NCBI GenBank assembly: GCA_965249735.1
Contig: CBDFMS010000026.1
Location: 62,001-126,000, forward strand
From: JANQSS01 sp965249735
Lineage (GTDB): Bacteria > Bacteroidota > Bacteroidia > Chitinophagales > Saprospiraceae
DNA length: 64,000 nt
Direction: 5' to 3'
Below are positions 26,842 to 34,867 of this stretch, in pieces. The number at the start of each line of letters is the position of its first letter. Position 1 is the stretch's first letter. The position numbers and the translations under genes were made by a program. Under the pieces are notes generated by a model. It saw only the letters and a program-made list of their open reading frames with translations. It ran no database searches and was not told the DNA's origin.

Positions 26842-28758
26842 TTATTTAATTTGAGACCGAAACTGGCTGGCTTTATTTGTTTCTCCTAAATTATCATACG
26901 AAATGGCAAGGGCATTTAGAATTTTTGAATTCGTAGGATCAATCTGATAAGCATAGTCCAAAAATTTGACCGCCCACCGATGGTCCCCCCTATTTTGGCC
27001 AAACTCGACAAAGCCAAGTTCATAATAATAATTAACTAAGGAAGGATACAAATCGCGCCGATTTTTAAGATACTCCATATAATCGTGTACATACCGGGTA
27101 CCGGGCCTGACAAGCAAGACTTCAGTAAATACCTTAAATAATTGTGGTAGATCATTGTCTAATTGAAAAATCCGTGCAGCAACACCGGCTTTCATTTTGA
27201 GCCCATTGCCATAAATTGGATGAATATCCAACGATTTATGAATAAAGGTTCGGCTTTCCAGCAGCTTCTTTTTCTTTTCTTCGATATCGGTCTCAGCTTC
27301 TGCTTCATTGAACAGTGCCGTACCCATAAACAAATTGGAGCGGGCACTATTGGGATATGCTTTCACCGCTGAGGCGTTTAAGTCGATGGAATTACTCCAG
27401 ACCGGAATTCGCTTCAAGGTCAGGAAAGAGAATATGATGACCATTGCCGCCATCAATCCTATTCCTATTTTTCGCCATAGATCTTTATTTTTATTAATGC
27501 CTTCAATAAACAAGTATGGAACAAAAAAGACAAAGGCTATGGAAGGCATGTACAGAAATCGCTCATTCATTGTTGCCCCTACTGTGAATGGAATATTTGA
27601 GACAATGGAAAGTGTCGCTAAATAAATTACTATAAAATAGGCAAACGTATTTTTTTTCCAAATTTTACGTGCGGCATAAATCGATCCGGCAATATAGACG
27701 ATGAGGGACAAAATACTAATGATATCCGTCCAATTTCGAGTCGCAATCGCATAGGGATAATAGTCATGGCTTAAGGGATTTGGCCAGACCAAAAGCTGAA
27801 GATATTTCGCAAGCGTGAAGAAGATTGTCGCGTATTTTTCTGAACCATTCATATCGATGAATGGGTTGTTTAGCAATTCAGTGATTTCAACACCGCTACT
27901 TAAAAAATATCCAATGACCAGGTAGCGCTGAAATAAATACAAAATACTTCCAACCCCCATGGCCACGAATAAACGAACCCATTCAGTCCGTTCAATTTTA
28001 TTTATCCTGAACATGTAAATGGAAAATGGTATGACGGCCAAAAAGGTCAGGGAGTTTTCTTTGGATAACAAGGCCAGGTAAAACAGAATGCCTACCCAGA
28101 CGTAATCCAAAACCTTTTTAGCCTTGAAAGCCACAATCAAAGTTAGGAGAGAAAGCAGCAGAGCCATGATTTCGTCCCTGCCTTTAATGTTTGCCACGAC
28201 TTCGGTATGGATTGGATGCACCACAAATAATATTGCTGCCCAGAATCCAATTCTAAAGTACCAGGGTCGCTTTAATTCCTGGGGCCAAAACAACAGGCTG
28301 ATATAATAAATCAAGGCACCAGTAGCGCCATACAAGAAGGCATTAATCACATGACTTAATCCCGGATTTATGCCAAAAAATTGATTCTCCACAGCGAAGG
28401 TGACCATCGAAAGGGGTCGATATCGAGCACCGGTAATTAGATTTTTTTGTTCTCCAAAATAACCGGACATGGCCTCTTCAGTAAATATCTTTTTGATACC
28501 GGCCAGACCTTCATTTACATAATTGTTTTTACTGACAAATACCAGGTCATCAAGAATATACCCAAAATTAAATGTCATAAAATATAGTAATACGGCAAAT
28601 ACCACGATGGCAGCCAATAATGCCGGTTGGCTCCAAAAAGGAGGAAAAACCTGGGGAGGTAAATTTTTCTTTTGAACCGGTTTTGTTTTTGCCCCTGAAG
28701 ATTGCTTTCTCCCAGTCGACTTAGATTTACTATATTTTTTATTTGGTTTCTTAGCCAT
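26842..28758 (-). CDS. TMTC-like polytopic membrane protein with C-terminal TPRs
   Basis: The 638-residue protein has a very basic N-terminus, about ten membrane helices and a GT-C-type first loop (NFGYILDDLVF with a DD pair). A KGRDEIMALLL loop follows, and TPR-like repeats occupy the last 150 residues. This resembles the DUF1736/TMTC protein O-mannosyltransferase family. Bacteroidota carry many such proteins, some of which act in O-glycosylation of surface proteins. Donor and acceptor are unknown. It is adjacent to dprA with no functional link visible. Confidence 0.75.
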   Translation of the reverse strand: MAKKPNKKYSKSKSTGRKQSSGAKTKPVQKKNLPPQVFPPFWSQPALLAAIVVFAVLLYFMTFNFGYILDDLVFVSKNNYVNEGLAGIKKIFTEEAMSGYFGEQKNLITGARYRPLSMVTFAVENQFFGINPGLSHVINAFLYGATGALIYYISLLFWPQELKRPWYFRIGFWAAILFVVHPIHTEVVANIKGRDEIMALLLSLLTLIVAFKAKKVLDYVWVGILFYLALLSKENSLTFLAVIPFSIYMFRINKIERTEWVRLFVAMGVGSILYLFQRYLVIGYFLSSGVEITELLNNPFIDMNGSEKYATIFFTLAKYLQLLVWPNPLSHDYYPYAIATRNWTDIISILSLIVYIAGSIYAARKIWKKNTFAYFIVIYLATLSIVSNIPFTVGATMNERFLYMPSIAFVFFVPYLFIEGINKNKDLWRKIGIGLMAAMVIIFSFLTLKRIPVWSNSIDLNASAVKAYPNSARSNLFMGTALFNEAEAETDIEEKKKKLLESRTFIHKSLDIHPIYGNGLKMKAGVAARIFQLDNDLPQLFKVFTEVLLVRPGTRYVHDYMEYLKNRRDLYPSLVNYYYELGFVEFGQNRGDHRWAVKFLDYAYQIDPTNSKILNALAISYDNLGETNKASQFRSQIK

Positions 28759-28835
28759 TCTTAGCTTTTTTTCTATACAGCGACCGGTTAAATACCTGGT
28801 ACTCTAGCTTTTTTTGATTTGCAATAAAGGAAAAA

Positions 28836-31568
28836 TTAAAGTGTCATGGCCTGTACTACAAGGTTGGTCTGATTTTGGTCGTGTACTTTTTTGAAACCGG
28901 TTGCAGGTGAAGCACTTGATTTCCTTGAAATGACCTTCAAATCAACAAAAGGTAGTTTCGAGGCAATGTAATACCATGCACCCATGTTTTCGGGTTCTTC
29001 CTGAACCCAGCACACTTCCGCTTTTTTATAATTGGCCATCATCACGTCGAGGACATCTGTATCCATGGGGTACAATTGTTCTATACGCATAATGGCGATA
29101 TCTTCTATCTTATGGTCGAGTCTGTACTTATGCAAGTCATAGTAGACCTTACCTGTACAAAGCAATAACCGTTTGACTTTCGATTTCTTCTCTTTTGAAA
29201 TATCGTCATGGATAAATTCCATGAACCGGTTTTCAGGACCAAAATCTGTTGTGGACGAAACAGCCATTGGATGACGTAATAAGGATTTTGGTGACATGAC
29301 AATTAATGGCTTCCTAAATGGTCGGTTCAATTGCCGTCGAAGCACATGGAATAAATTGGCAGGAGTAGTCATATTTACCACAGCCATATTGTATTCCGCA
29401 CATTGTTGCAAAAATCGTTCAAGTCGCGCACTTGAATGTTCAGGCCCCTGCCCTTCATAGCCATGAGGCAAGAGCATGACCAGTCCTGTCATCCGCCTCC
29501 ACTTGCTTTCTGCCGCCGTGATATATTGATCGATTATGGTCTGTGCTCCATTATAAAAATCACCAAATTGCGCTTCCCAAATCACAAGTGAATCCGGATT
29601 TGCCAACGTATAACCATATTCAAAACCCAGGACCGCAAATTCGGATAAAAGCGAATTGAATATTCTAAATTTTCCCTGATTAGGGGACAGATAATTCAAT
29701 CGATTATATTCCTCATACGTATTTTTATCTCTGAATATAGCGTGCCGATGGGAGAAGGTACCGCGCTCTACATCCTGACCTGATAGCCGTACATCTTTTC
29801 CTTCGAGCAAAATGGACCCATACGCCATTAATTCAGCCGTCCCCCAATTTACCTCATCATTGGCGAGTTGTTTATGCATGCCCTTTAGCAACCGATTAAC
29901 TTTCCCGAGTGGCTCAAATCCTTCCGGCAAACTGCCAATGTGATCGAGTAAACGCTTCACAGAATTTTCTTGAATTCCCGTTTCAGGTGAGATCGAAAAA
30001 TCTTCAGCACTTGTTTTCTTTTTTAATTTTCTCCAAGCTAATTCCGGCTGCTGATATGTATAGGGTAATGTCTTTTGTTTAATTAAATCCAGGCGCGCTT
30101 GTAAATCATCCCAAAATTTCTTTTCCATACCCTCGGCCAATGCAGCTTCTACATCACCGCGTTCTACGAGTCGTTGAGAATAAATCGCCCTTGGATCAGG
30201 ATGATTTTCAATGTGATCGTACATCTTGGGTTGTGTAAATTTTGGTTCATCGCCTTCATTATGACCATGGCGTCTATAACATACCATATCTATAAAAACG
30301 TCGCTATTAAATTTTTGACGGAACTCAACAGCCAACAACGTGGCCCAAACGACAGCTTCGGGATCATCTCCATTAATGTGAAACACCGGTGCTTGCACCA
30401 TCGAAGCCACACCCGTACTATACGTCGAGGAACGCGCATCTTCAAAATCGGTCGTAAAACCGATTTGATTGTTGATGACAAAATGAATTGTACCACCGGT
30501 TTTATACCCGTCCAATCTACTCATTTGTACGGTTTCATAAACGACGCCTTGCCCTGCAAGTGCCGCATCACCATGAATGAGGATAGGGCAAATTTTGTCA
30601 TAATCGCTATTAAATAATATATCAGCTTTGGCTCGAGAGAAACCCTGGACGACCGGGTTGACTGATTCCAGGTGAGATGGATTTGGCGCTAACTTGAGGT
30701 CAATTGTTTTTCCATTCATTTCAATTTGAGATGAAAATCCCAAGTGATATTTTACGTCACCATCACCAAAAGAAAGGTCAGGAATTTGTGTTCCCTCAAA
30801 TTCAGAAAATATATTTTCATATGTTTTGCCCATAATATTTGCCAGGACATTTAATCGGCCACGGTGAGCCATGCCGATCACAAATTCCTGAACCCCCATG
30901 GCGGACCCTTGACTGAGGATGGCGTCGAGCGCTGCAATTGTAGTCTCTCCACCCTCCAACGAAAAGCGTTTTTGTCCGATGTATTTCGTATGCAAAAAAC
31001 GTTCGAAAATGACAGATCCATTTAATTTTTCGAGAATCCGTTTTTTCTGACTCAGGCTCAATCCATAGTCGTTTTCAAGGCTGCGGCTTTCGATTTTATT
31101 CCGAAGCCAATTTCGATGCTCACGATTTTCGATGTAGGTATATTCAAAGCCGATATTGGAAGAATATATTTTTTGAAGCCGCTCAACAATTTCGCGAAGT
31201 GTTGCATTTTTTAGGCCCAATTCTTCACCCACTGCAAATCTTGTCTCTAAATCGGATTCATCTAAATCGAAATCATGAAGATCCAGGTAGGGTTTGCGAT
31301 CAAGACGAGACCGAATCGGATTGGTGGTCGAAAGCAAGTGACCTCTCCCCCTGAATCCATGGATAATTGATAGTACCGCTGTTTCTTTGATAAAGTTTAT
31401 ATCATGTTCGATTGCGGCTGTTTCACCATTTCTCCCGCTACCATATTCAAATCCATCAAAAAATAGGCGCCAACCCTCTTCCACATTGTTGGGATCAGCC
31501 AGATATTGTTGGTATAGGTTGTCAATATATGTTGGATGTGCATTCGTTATGTGCGAATAATCTTTCAT
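28836..31568 (-). CDS. sucA: 2-oxoglutarate dehydrogenase E1 component
   Basis: The 910-residue enzyme has the E1o N-terminal motif (YIDNLYQQYLADPNNVEEGW) and the thiamine-diphosphate and Mg region with HGDAALAGQG and HFVINNQIGFTT. CYRRHGHNEGDEP follows, and the pyrimidine domain has IWEAQFGDF and LLPHGYEGQGPEHSSAR. It decarboxylates 2-oxoglutarate as the first subunit of the TCA complex. Length and motifs are full. sucB is not adjacent, which is unusual but seen in Bacteroidota. A -7 box TATCTTTG lies 42 bases upstream. Confidence 0.97.
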   Translation of the reverse strand: MKDYSHITNAHPTYIDNLYQQYLADPNNVEEGWRLFFDGFEYGSGRNGETAAIEHDINFIKETAVLSIIHGFRGRGHLLSTTNPIRSRLDRKPYLDLHDFDLDESDLETRFAVGEELGLKNATLREIVERLQKIYSSNIGFEYTYIENREHRNWLRNKIESRSLENDYGLSLSQKKRILEKLNGSVIFERFLHTKYIGQKRFSLEGGETTIAALDAILSQGSAMGVQEFVIGMAHRGRLNVLANIMGKTYENIFSEFEGTQIPDLSFGDGDVKYHLGFSSQIEMNGKTIDLKLAPNPSHLESVNPVVQGFSRAKADILFNSDYDKICPILIHGDAALAGQGVVYETVQMSRLDGYKTGGTIHFVINNQIGFTTDFEDARSSTYSTGVASMVQAPVFHINGDDPEAVVWATLLAVEFRQKFNSDVFIDMVCYRRHGHNEGDEPKFTQPKMYDHIENHPDPRAIYSQRLVERGDVEAALAEGMEKKFWDDLQARLDLIKQKTLPYTYQQPELAWRKLKKKTSAEDFSISPETGIQENSVKRLLDHIGSLPEGFEPLGKVNRLLKGMHKQLANDEVNWGTAELMAYGSILLEGKDVRLSGQDVERGTFSHRHAIFRDKNTYEEYNRLNYLSPNQGKFRIFNSLLSEFAVLGFEYGYTLANPDSLVIWEAQFGDFYNGAQTIIDQYITAAESKWRRMTGLVMLLPHGYEGQGPEHSSARLERFLQQCAEYNMAVVNMTTPANLFHVLRRQLNRPFRKPLIVMSPKSLLRHPMAVSSTTDFGPENRFMEFIHDDISKEKKSKVKRLLLCTGKVYYDLHKYRLDHKIEDIAIMRIEQLYPMDTDVLDVMMANYKKAEVCWVQEEPENMGAWYYIASKLPFVDLKVISRKSSASPATGFKKVHDQNQTNLVVQAMTL

Positions 31569-31610
31569 TCCTATATCTTCTTAGTTTTATATCGTCACGA
31601 TTGTGAAGGA

Positions 31611-31618
31611 CAAAGATA
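31611..31618 (-). promoter_or_regulatory. Bacteroidota -7 promoter box for sucA
   Basis: On the minus strand TATCTTTG matches TAnnTTTG, about 42 bases before the sucA start. A TTTA, one base off the -33 TTTG, lies 19 bases further upstream. Confidence 0.5.
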
Positions 31619-31834
31619 CTTCGTGTTCGGCTATTGGTAAACCCTAATAATTTCAATTGAAATACACTTGTAATCACCAATTTGAGTCATTTTCATCATC
31701 ACGCAGGTGTAAAACGCGATCGACATTCCACCATGTTGCCTACGGCATATGTTAAGCGTTGTGTACTTCAATCCGATACTTTTAGGACATTATAACTTAT
31801 CCCAACTAAAATGTGCAGGTATAAGAAATATCCT
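31619..31834. other. Divergent sucA-rpsT intergenic region
   Basis: This is the core of a 301-base gap between sucA (minus) and rpsT (plus). Apart from the two promoter boxes at its edges I see no gene, RNA or notable repeat in it. Confidence 0.5.
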
Positions 31835-31842
31835 TATATTTG
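31835..31842 (+). promoter_or_regulatory. Bacteroidota -7 promoter box for rpsT
   Basis: TATATTTG fits TAnnTTTG and lies 27 bases before the rpsT ATG. No clear -33 TTTG is visible at the usual distance. Confidence 0.5.
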
Positions 31843-31869
31843 CGGCCTTGTTTTAAAATATACATACAA

Positions 31870-32124
31870 ATGGCTCAGCATCAGTCAGCAAAGAAAAGAA
31901 TCCGACAAGACGCCAAAAAACGTCTTAAGAACAGATACTACAAGAAGTCTACACGTACGGCTATTAAGAACCTGCGTGATATGACCGATCAAAAAGAGGC
32001 TCAGAAGTTTTTACCGGGTGTGATCAGTATGATCGACAGACTTGCCAAACGCAATAGCTGGCACGGTAACAAAGCAGCTAACATGAAATCGAATTTGACG
32101 AAATTCGTTACTTCGCTTTCGTAG
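31870..32124 (+). CDS. rpsT: 30S ribosomal protein S20
   Basis: The 84-residue basic protein matches bS20: MAQHQSAKKRIRQDAKKRLKN, then a helical bundle with KRNSWHGNKAANMKS near the C-terminus. It binds 16S rRNA in the small subunit. The ATG at 31870 is chosen over earlier in-frame codons because the MAQHQSAKKR start is the family N-terminus. A strong terminator follows. Confidence 0.97.
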   Translation: MAQHQSAKKRIRQDAKKRLKNRYYKKSTRTAIKNLRDMTDQKEAQKFLPGVISMIDRLAKRNSWHGNKAANMKSNLTKFVTSLS

Positions 32125-32150
32125 GCTTCTTTACGACTAAGAATATATTA

Positions 32151-32187
32151 AAGCACTTGCTGTAAAGGCAAGTGCTTTTCTTTTTTT
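32151..32187 (+). terminator. Rho-independent terminator of rpsT
   Basis: AAGCACTTGC and GCAAGTGCTT form a perfect ten-pair stem around a seven-base loop, followed by TTCTTTTTTT. Confidence 0.9.
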
Positions 32188-32207
32188 AACTACTTGCTAG
32201 TCAGCGA

Positions 32208-33053
32208 TTAAACGTTATGTTTCTCAACAAGAAGATCAAGTGGGTTTTTTGTAATTCTAACCTCGATATCAAACGCTGATTTGATTTCTGCCTTGAGCGT
32301 CGGATGAAAAGCATTCGCAACCGATCCAAACAGATGAACCAGATGCACATCAGGATGCGCTTCAATTTCCGGTTTCAATCTATTGGTCATGAAACTCCTC
32401 AATGAAGTATTGACTAATTCACACACGAGCGGTTGGTCATAGTATTTATGCGCGATCGGTGCAAATTGTGAAAGAAAAGGCCGAAGCGCGTTGTTTGTAT
32501 AGACTTCATCCAGAATGTGTCGGATATCCAGATTAAAATGTTCAGACATAAAATCTGAAACCATATTGGGTAATTGATGGTAAATATGCGCCTTGAGTAA
32601 AGCCCGGCCAATATCGACACCACTTCCTTCATCGCCAAGCAAATAACCTAATGATGGCGTGATCCGTGACAATGATGCTCCGTCATAGTATCCTATATTG
32701 GACCCGGTTCCAAGAATACCAATAATGACAGGCTGTCCAGGATAGGCTGCATGCGCACATGCCAGTAAATCAGAAAACACGCTTATATTATCTTGATCAC
32801 AGCCTGCAGCCAGACTAAGCGTCTGTTTCATCCTGTTCGTTTGTTCCTCCGTCGAGATCCCTGTCCCATAATATACAATCTCCTTCGCTGTGAGGTTATT
32901 TGTATTGAAGAGTGAGATTAGATTGTCCTGAAATCTTTGCCATTTGTGATGGTGTGGATTGAAGCCTTGAAGATTGTAGTACTTGACCTCATCACCAATG
33001 ACGGCCAATTTTGCCGATGTCGCCCCACAGTCTATGATAATGCGTTCTGCCAC
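32208..33053 (-). CDS. BadF/BadG-type ATPase, N-acetylglucosamine-kinase-like
   Basis: The 281-residue protein has the ASKHA fold: IIDCGATSAKLAVI (phosphate 1), GILGTGSNIGYYDG (phosphate 2) and LGYLLGDEGSGVDIGR. It resembles Bacteroidota N-acetylglucosamine kinase-like proteins of the BadF/BcrA family and would phosphorylate an amino sugar or similar. It lies 6 bases after pfkA on the same strand, so the two are probably cotranscribed. That supports a role in sugar metabolism. The exact substrate is inference. Confidence 0.8.
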   Translation of the reverse strand: MAERIIIDCGATSAKLAVIGDEVKYYNLQGFNPHHHKWQRFQDNLISLFNTNNLTAKEIVYYGTGISTEEQTNRMKQTLSLAAGCDQDNISVFSDLLACAHAAYPGQPVIIGILGTGSNIGYYDGASLSRITPSLGYLLGDEGSGVDIGRALLKAHIYHQLPNMVSDFMSEHFNLDIRHILDEVYTNNALRPFLSQFAPIAHKYYDQPLVCELVNTSLRSFMTNRLKPEIEAHPDVHLVHLFGSVANAFHPTLKAEIKSAFDIEVRITKNPLDLLVEKHNV

Positions 33054-33059
33054 TTGTGA

Positions 33060-34037
33060 TTAGATCGATAAGATGTTAGCAAGTTTAAGATGATTAGGAT
33101 TCAATCGCGGCTTTTCGGCGATACAATCATGAATTGGTGTAAGGATCAATTTATTACCTATAAGGCCGATCATTTTTCCGGATTCTCCATTCAATAATGC
33201 CTCAACGGCACCCACCCCGAGCTCACCGGCTAAAAGGCGATCAAAACATGTGGGATCGCCTCCTCGTTGCAAGTGACCGAGAACTGTGACCTTAGTTTCG
33301 TAGTCTTTATAGGCCTCTGATACTTTTTTAGCGATTTCTACTGCTCCGCCACTCTGATTTCCTTCGGCAACAATCACTATACTCGATTTCTTTTCATTTT
33401 GATATCCTCTTCGAAGTGTGGCCACCAATTCCTCCACCGATATGTTATTTTCCGGCAGCATGGCACAGATAGCACCTGAAGCAATAGCGGCTCGAAGTGC
33501 AATGAATCCCGCATCACGCCCCATGACTTCGACAAAAAACAAGCGATCATGGCTACTGGCAGTATCCCTGATCTTATCAATGCATTGCGTTGCTACATTT
33601 GTAGCTGTATCAAATCCGATCGTAAAATCGGTATTTGCGAGATCATTGTCAATTGTAGCGGGTATTCCTATCACCTTGATCTCATGTTCGCTTGATAATA
33701 GATCTGCGCCGGTCATTGTACCGTCACCTCCAATAATGACCAATCCATTTATCCCATGTTTTTGTAGATTTTCAAAAGCGCGCTTACGCCCTGACTTTGT
33801 TCTGAATTCAGGACAGCGACTTGATTTCAACATGGTACCTCCACTGCCGAGAATGCGGGATACAGACCGCACATTAAACTCTTCGATCTGATCAGTGATC
33901 AAGCCCTCATATCCACTGTATACGCCGTAGACGCCCAGGTTGTAATAGGATGCAGCCCGCACAACTGCGCGAATGGCGGCATTCATTCCGGGGGCGTCTC
34001 CACCCGAAGTCAGTACGGCAATTTTTTTCACTTTCAT
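33060..34037 (-). CDS. pfkA: ATP-dependent 6-phosphofructokinase
   Basis: The 325-residue enzyme has LTSGGDAPGMN (residues 10-19), GGDGT (103-107), the catalytic PATIDND (126-132), MGRDAGFIAL and the HLQRGG.PTCFDR effector-site region. It converts fructose-6-phosphate to fructose-1,6-bisphosphate. GGDGT with Gly at the position after Asp indicates an ATP enzyme rather than a pyrophosphate-dependent one. The promoter overlaps a palindromic operator shared with the divergent Nudix-type regulator, so pfkA may be under its control. Confidence 0.96.
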   Translation of the reverse strand: MKVKKIAVLTSGGDAPGMNAAIRAVVRAASYYNLGVYGVYSGYEGLITDQIEEFNVRSVSRILGSGGTMLKSSRCPEFRTKSGRKRAFENLQKHGINGLVIIGGDGTMTGADLLSSEHEIKVIGIPATIDNDLANTDFTIGFDTATNVATQCIDKIRDTASSHDRLFFVEVMGRDAGFIALRAAIASGAICAMLPENNISVEELVATLRRGYQNEKKSSIVIVAEGNQSGGAVEIAKKVSEAYKDYETKVTVLGHLQRGGDPTCFDRLLAGELGVGAVEALLNGESGKMIGLIGNKLILTPIHDCIAEKPRLNPNHLKLANILSI

Positions 34038-34040
34038 AAG

Positions 34041-34048
34041 GACAAATA
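34041..34048 (-). promoter_or_regulatory. -7 promoter box of pfkA
   Basis: On the minus strand TATATTTG fits TAnnTTTG, a few bases before the pfkA ATG (34037), so the leader would be extremely short. The palindrome at 34052-34072 covers the space just upstream, where RNA polymerase would contact. Confidence 0.5.
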
Positions 34049-34051
34049 TAC

Positions 34052-34072
34052 TTAGTGTATTTGTTACACTAA
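34052..34072. promoter_or_regulatory. Operator palindrome between pfkA and the Nudix-type regulator
   Basis: TTAGTGTA-TTTGT-TACACTAA is a perfect 8-5-8 inverted repeat, 21 bp long, the size expected for an NrtR-family dimer site. It lies 14 bases from the pfkA start and 47 bases from the regulator start. A second smaller repeat, CGTAA-TT-TTACG, follows at 34077-34088. Binding by the adjacent regulator is inferred. Confidence 0.7.
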
Positions 34073-34119
34073 ATTTCGTAATTTTACGTAAATTTAATCG
34101 AATTTAAACATTCATTCAC

Positions 34120-34830
34120 TTGCCTACCGACTTACAAATAAGCAACATCAACTCTTATAAAGAAGAGATCAAAGAGCTTTTTAAGGCAGCAATTTCTGTC
34201 GACTGTGTCATCTTCGGCTATGATAACCAGGCACTCAAAATCCTGACTATTCATTCAGAGCTGGAGGCTTATAAAGGACTATACTCCCTTGTCGGGGATT
34301 TGGTGCATCCTGATGAGACATTAGAGAATGCAGCAGAGCGAATTCTTGAGTACAGAACGGGCCTGCGAAACGTTCACCTAGAACAGATCAAGTCCTTTGG
34401 TAATCCAAATCGGCATCCGGTTGGACGCGTTATCACAACGGCTTTTTTCTCCTTGATCAATATTGATGAATACAACATCGATATTCATAAAGGCCTTCAT
34501 CCGGAATGGATCGATATCAAATCGATTGATAAAATGGCATTCGATCATAAAGAAATATTAAGTGAGAGTCTCAAAAATGTGAGACGCCACTTTTTTTCAG
34601 ATGCTCTTTACGCCAATTTATTGCGCGAAAAATTCACCTTATCAGAGTTACAAGAATTGTCAGAAGCCGTATTAGACAAGAAATTCGACAAGCGAAATTT
34701 CAGAAAAAAGATGTTGAATTCCAATTATTTAATTGAGACCGATGAACGACAATTAAATGTCAATCATAGGCCGGCCAGATTGTACATGGTGAATCAAAAG
34801 AAAAATATTGATTCCAAAACGAAGCATTAA
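34120..34830 (+). CDS. Nudix-type (NrtR/AraR-like) transcriptional regulator
   Basis: The 236-residue protein has an N-terminal Nudix-fold domain (about residues 20-150) and a C-terminal winged helix with FTLSELQELSEAVLDKKFDKRNFRKKML, the DNA-binding part of NrtR-type regulators. The Nudix box is degenerate: where REUxEExGU is expected the sequence reads RILEYRTGL. The catalytic glutamates are therefore gone and the domain is a ligand sensor. In Bacteroidota such proteins sense sugars (AraR). It starts with TTG at 34120 because a stop lies just upstream and no ATG occurs early. SusC follows after 37 bases, so it heads that operon. Confidence 0.88.
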   Translation: MPTDLQISNINSYKEEIKELFKAAISVDCVIFGYDNQALKILTIHSELEAYKGLYSLVGDLVHPDETLENAAERILEYRTGLRNVHLEQIKSFGNPNRHPVGRVITTAFFSLINIDEYNIDIHKGLHPEWIDIKSIDKMAFDHKEILSESLKNVRRHFFSDALYANLLREKFTLSELQELSEAVLDKKFDKRNFRKKMLNSNYLIETDERQLNVNHRPARLYMVNQKKNIDSKTKH

Positions 34831-34867
34831 AAACATCAATTATAATTATTCAATTAACCAGGTAAAT

